This document shows positions 5,196-6,966 of a stretch of 6,966 nucleotides of DNA, piece after piece. The position numbers were made by a program, and so were the translations under genes. The notes beneath the pieces are model-generated. The model was not told the origin of the DNA, ran no database searches, and saw only the letters and a list, made by a program, of their open reading frames with translations. The DNA lies in NCBI GenBank assembly GCA_028818995.1, contig JAPPMR010000844.1, forward strand, positions 1-6,966. The letters run 5' to 3'. The stretch is from Candidatus Poribacteria bacterium (GTDB taxonomy: Bacteria; Poribacteria; WGA-4E; WGA-3G). How positions within the stretch are numbered: the stretch's first letter is position 1; each line of letters begins with the position of its first letter.

Positions 5196-6031
5196 CCCCG
5201 ATGGAGCAGCGAGAAATGATTGAGGCATTACGGACAGACTTTTCGGTTCGGCAGATATGTGAGACGCTGGGTTTCACCCGAAGCAATCTCTATTATCATC
5301 CCAAGCAGAACCCGTGCGAAGCGGGTCTCCGCGATGAAATAGAGAAGTTATCTCTACTGTATCCAACATACGGATATAGGCGTATCACGCAGTTGTTGGT
5401 GCGTCGCGGATACACCATCGGGTATAAACGTGTTGCCCGATTGATGAAAGCCGCCAACCTCTCGGTTTCCGTCAAACGTGTCTGTCAAACCACGAACTCC
5501 ATTGAGGGGGTGCGTCCCTGGAGCAATCGCCTTGAAAACCTTGATGTCTCCCGATGTGATCAGGTTTGGGTGGGCGATATTACTTACGTCCGTCTCAGAG
5601 GACACTTCATCTATGTTGCTCTGCTCATGGATGTCTTCACTCGCAGGATCAGAGGATGGCATATTAGTCAACACTTGACGCAATCTCTGACGTTGAAACC
5701 CTTAGAGACAGCACTCTGTCAAAGTGTCCCAGAGACCCATCATTCGGATCAAGGTGTTCAGTATCTTTCAAATGCGTATATCTCACTGCTTAGGCATCAT
5801 GGCATTGAGATTTCAGTCGCCCGGAGAGGGTGTCCTTGGGAGAACGGATACGCCGAAAGACTTATCCGCACGCTCAAGGAAGAAGAAGTTCATCTCAACG
5901 TCTATGAGGATATCCATGAAGCGAGAGTCCGCATTGGGCATTTTATTACACAGGTGTATAATCACAAACGCCCGCACTCTGCGTTAGGGTATTTGACACC
6001 TGTCGAATTTGAGCAAAAAAACTTGTCTTAA
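5192..6031 (+). CDS. IS3-family transposase OrfB (DDE integrase core)
   Basis: This is 279 codons ending at TAA 6029-6031, the usual length for IS3 OrfB. Residues about 20-100 form an HTH_21-type region with YPTYGYRRITQLLVRRGY and IGYKRVARLMKAANL. The rve catalytic core carries D129 (WVGDITYV), D186 (HHSDQGVQYLS) and E222 (WENGYAERLIRTLKEE), with D-D spacing 57 and D-(35)-E, so the active site is complete. The C-terminus, NHKRPHSALGYLTPVEF, is the family signature. It strand-transfers the IS ends as a fused OrfAB made by -1 frameshifting at 5168-5174. TTG 5192 and ATG 5201 are only nominal starts, since the product is normally the fusion. Because orfA is broken, functional OrfAB would require a second frameshift; however, OrfAB from intact copies elsewhere could mobilise this copy. 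Confidence 0.95.
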   Translation: MTPMEQREMIEALRTDFSVRQICETLGFTRSNLYYHPKQNPCEAGLRDEIEKLSLLYPTYGYRRITQLLVRRGYTIGYKRVARLMKAANLSVSVKRVCQTTNSIEGVRPWSNRLENLDVSRCDQVWVGDITYVRLRGHFIYVALLMDVFTRRIRGWHISQHLTQSLTLKPLETALCQSVPETHHSDQGVQYLSNAYISLLRHHGIEISVARRGCPWENGYAERLIRTLKEEEVHLNVYEDIHEARVRIGHFITQVYNHKRPHSALGYLTPVEFEQKNLS

Positions 6032-6044
6032 CTTTGCTAATTTT

Positions 6045-6070
6045 TGGTCTGAATAAACGGTAGCACTTCA
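6045..6070 (-). repeat. IS3 right terminal inverted repeat
   Basis: The right tip ends ACGGTAGCACTTCA. Its complement aligns with the left tip, and the same end is kept in both short derivatives (GGTGGCACTTCA or GATGGCACTTCA). Confidence 0.8.
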
Positions 6071-6073
6071 ATC
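6071..6073. repeat. 3-bp target duplication ATC, right copy
   Basis: ATC directly follows the right IS end and matches 4819-4821. Confidence 0.65.
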
Positions 6074-6130
6074 GGTATGTCTATAGAACTTGGTTAGTAC
6101 AAGAAATGATTACAAGAAATTGAATCGTTT

Positions 6131-6159
6131 TTGACAAAAGTGTTATTGCATGATACTAT
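6131..6159 (+). promoter_or_regulatory. Near-consensus sigma70 promoter upstream of the ThuA-like gene
   Basis: TTGACA (6131-6136) is a perfect -35, spaced 17 bp from TACTAT (6154-6159), which is preceded by TG at 6151-6152 as an extended -10. Transcription would start near 6166, giving a leader of about 110 nt to the ATG at 6278. It is by far the best promoter in the window and makes the downstream gene independent of readthrough from the IS. Confidence 0.75.
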
Positions 6160-6277
6160 TTATAAACAGATGTCTGAAAGAGAAGTTTGACTGTCCATTG
6201 ATCCTATTTTTGAAGTGCGTTATTATCAATACGAAAGCAAACACGTGTTGCCTTGCGTAAACACATAAGGAGCGAGC

Positions 6278-6966
6278 ATGGAACGGAAAATCGTAATTTG
6301 TTTGACATTTCTTCTCTTTTTTGGTATAACTATTGGTAATGCTGCGGTAGAAGTCGGGTTCATTCATCTTGGTGACAACGGCGACTTTACTAAACCGGCA
6401 TTGGAGTTTGCTGAAAAGACGTTCAAAACCACACAACTCGCAAAGGCAGATTTGAAGAGTGCCACATTCAAGCAGTTTGGTGTTGTCTGGTGGCATGATG
6501 GCGATGCTGATCCGGGGGGATTATCCAACGCGGAAATTAATGCATTCATTGACTACGCTGAAAGCGGGGGCGCGGTACTTCTGACTGGTGCAGCTATCCG
6601 ATACGCTACGCCGTTGGGATTAGAAGACGCACAACCCCGAAAATTTGGACCCATTCCAGACGATGGAAGCAATGTTGGTATTATTGTCCTCAAAGAGACA
6701 CTGGAACTTGGGTTGGTAGATGGGCTCGAAAATGTTGATGGGAAGACCCCTAAAGTTGATGATTGGATTCAGGTTAATTCAAGTGGATATCCAGTAAGTG
6801 GTGACTATTTCGATAAAATTTGGAAGAATTTTACGACGCTTGCGAATGCTTGGGAGCAGGGTACCGATTACAAGGATAGGATTGCAGCTTTCGGTTATTG
6901 GGAAGCTGGGAACGGTAAAATCTTCAACATGAATTGGCGGCTTCCGAATTTTCATAAAAACAACAA
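6278..6966 (+). CDS. Secreted ThuA/GATase-like protein, N-terminal part (3' truncated by window edge)
   Basis: ATG 6278 is preceded by AAGGAG (6267-6272) at 5-nt spacing, and the frame stays open to the last base (229 full codons). Residues 1-23, MERKIVICLTFLLFFGITIG followed by NAA, form a signal peptide with likely cleavage after NAA, so the product is exported. The mature part begins VEVGFIHLGDNGDF, continues with FGVVWWHDGDADPGGLSNAE and FIDYAESGGAVLLTGAAIRY, a pattern seen in ThuA/class I glutamine amidotransferase-like folds (strand, nucleophile-elbow-like turn, GG-x-VLLTG strand). No catalytic Cys is evident at the elbow. FGYWEAGNGKIFNMNWRLPN near the edge is the usual 'height of the fold' strand. 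A role in extracellular carbohydrate binding or breakdown is plausible, but the rest of the protein, where further domains often lie, is outside the window. Confidence 0.75.
   Translation, partial: MERKIVICLTFLLFFGITIGNAAVEVGFIHLGDNGDFTKPALEFAEKTFKTTQLAKADLKSATFKQFGVVWWHDGDADPGGLSNAEINAFIDYAESGGAVLLTGAAIRYATPLGLEDAQPRKFGPIPDDGSNVGIIVLKETLELGLVDGLENVDGKTPKVDDWIQVNSSGYPVSGDYFDKIWKNFTTLANAWEQGTDYKDRIAAFGYWEAGNGKIFNMNWRLPNFHKNN

Larger units (their letters stand above)
4822..6070 (+). mobile_element. IS3-family insertion sequence, 1249 bp
   Basis: The element is bounded by imperfect terminal inverted repeats starting 5'-TG and ending CA-3'. The left tip 4822-4847 and the complement of the right tip 6045-6070 match at about 18 of 26 positions without gaps. 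It is flanked by ATC on both sides. It carries the standard IS3 organisation: an extended -10 promoter, orfA, an A-run frameshift site and orfB with a DDE integrase core. orfA holds an internal frameshift (4999-5010), so the copy may be inactive as it stands. It inserted 49 bp after the nuclease gene stop. Two internally deleted relatives lie in the same orientation at 774 and 3279. Confidence 0.93.

Noticed and set aside
5354..5683. Minus-strand open frames across orfB
   Set aside because: They are shadows of the transposase catalytic core.
774..6070. One composite transposon bounded by copy 1 and the full IS
   Set aside because: The outer flanks (TAG before 774, ATC after 6070) do not match, while the full IS has its own ATC duplication, so independent insertions fit better.
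6143..6549. Minus-strand open frames over the ThuA-like gene start
   Set aside because: The plus-strand gene has a consensus promoter, Shine-Dalgarno and signal peptide; the antisense frames have none of these.

Overview
The window looks like an accessory region of a marine or sponge-associated bacterium. Candidatus Poribacteria or a similar uncultured lineage is my best guess, based on three things: a formylglycine-type sulfatase, a secreted ThuA-like protein with a Gram-negative style signal peptide, and abundant IS3-family debris. No rRNA, tRNA or other phylogenetic marker is present, so the taxonomy is inference.

Layout, left to right. Positions 1-627 are the 3' end of a sulfatase gene. 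Positions 628-1274 are a non-coding stretch packed with repeats: a pair of TTACGTAA palindromes, a 184-bp internally deleted IS3 derivative (774-957), and an unrelated 241-bp element with 26-bp terminal inverted repeats (991-1231) that contains two tandem hairpins. Positions 1275-3236 encode a DUF262-DUF1524 protein of the GmrSD/SspE type, a probable anti-phage nuclease. A second 184-bp IS3 derivative (3279-3462) has the same internal deletion junction as the first. Positions 3488-4294 encode a beta-class DNA methyltransferase with a DGPY motif IV. It overlaps by 11 bp a small PvuII-sized nuclease-like gene (4284-4772, TTG start); together they look like a compact type II restriction-modification pair. 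Positions 4822-6070 are a 1249-bp IS3-family element, parent or close relative of the two short derivatives, with a 3-bp ATC target duplication, an A AAA AAA frameshift signal, an intact DDE orfB and a frameshifted orfA. After a near-consensus sigma70 promoter (6131-6159), the 5' part of a secreted ThuA/GATase-like gene runs off the window (6278-6966).

The genes appear to form a small defence island (DUF262 nuclease plus restriction-modification) partitioned by three copies of one IS3 family, all in the same orientation. Each copy carries an extended -10 promoter reading rightwards, so the two short derivatives may supply transcription to the defence genes downstream. The sulfatase and the ThuA-like gene look like flanking genes unrelated to defence.

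The most interesting signals are the shared deletion junction of the two short elements (a mobile non-autonomous family), their placement upstream of defence genes, and the atypical catalytic motifs of the restriction-modification pair. Family assignments come from motifs read by eye; no database search was possible.
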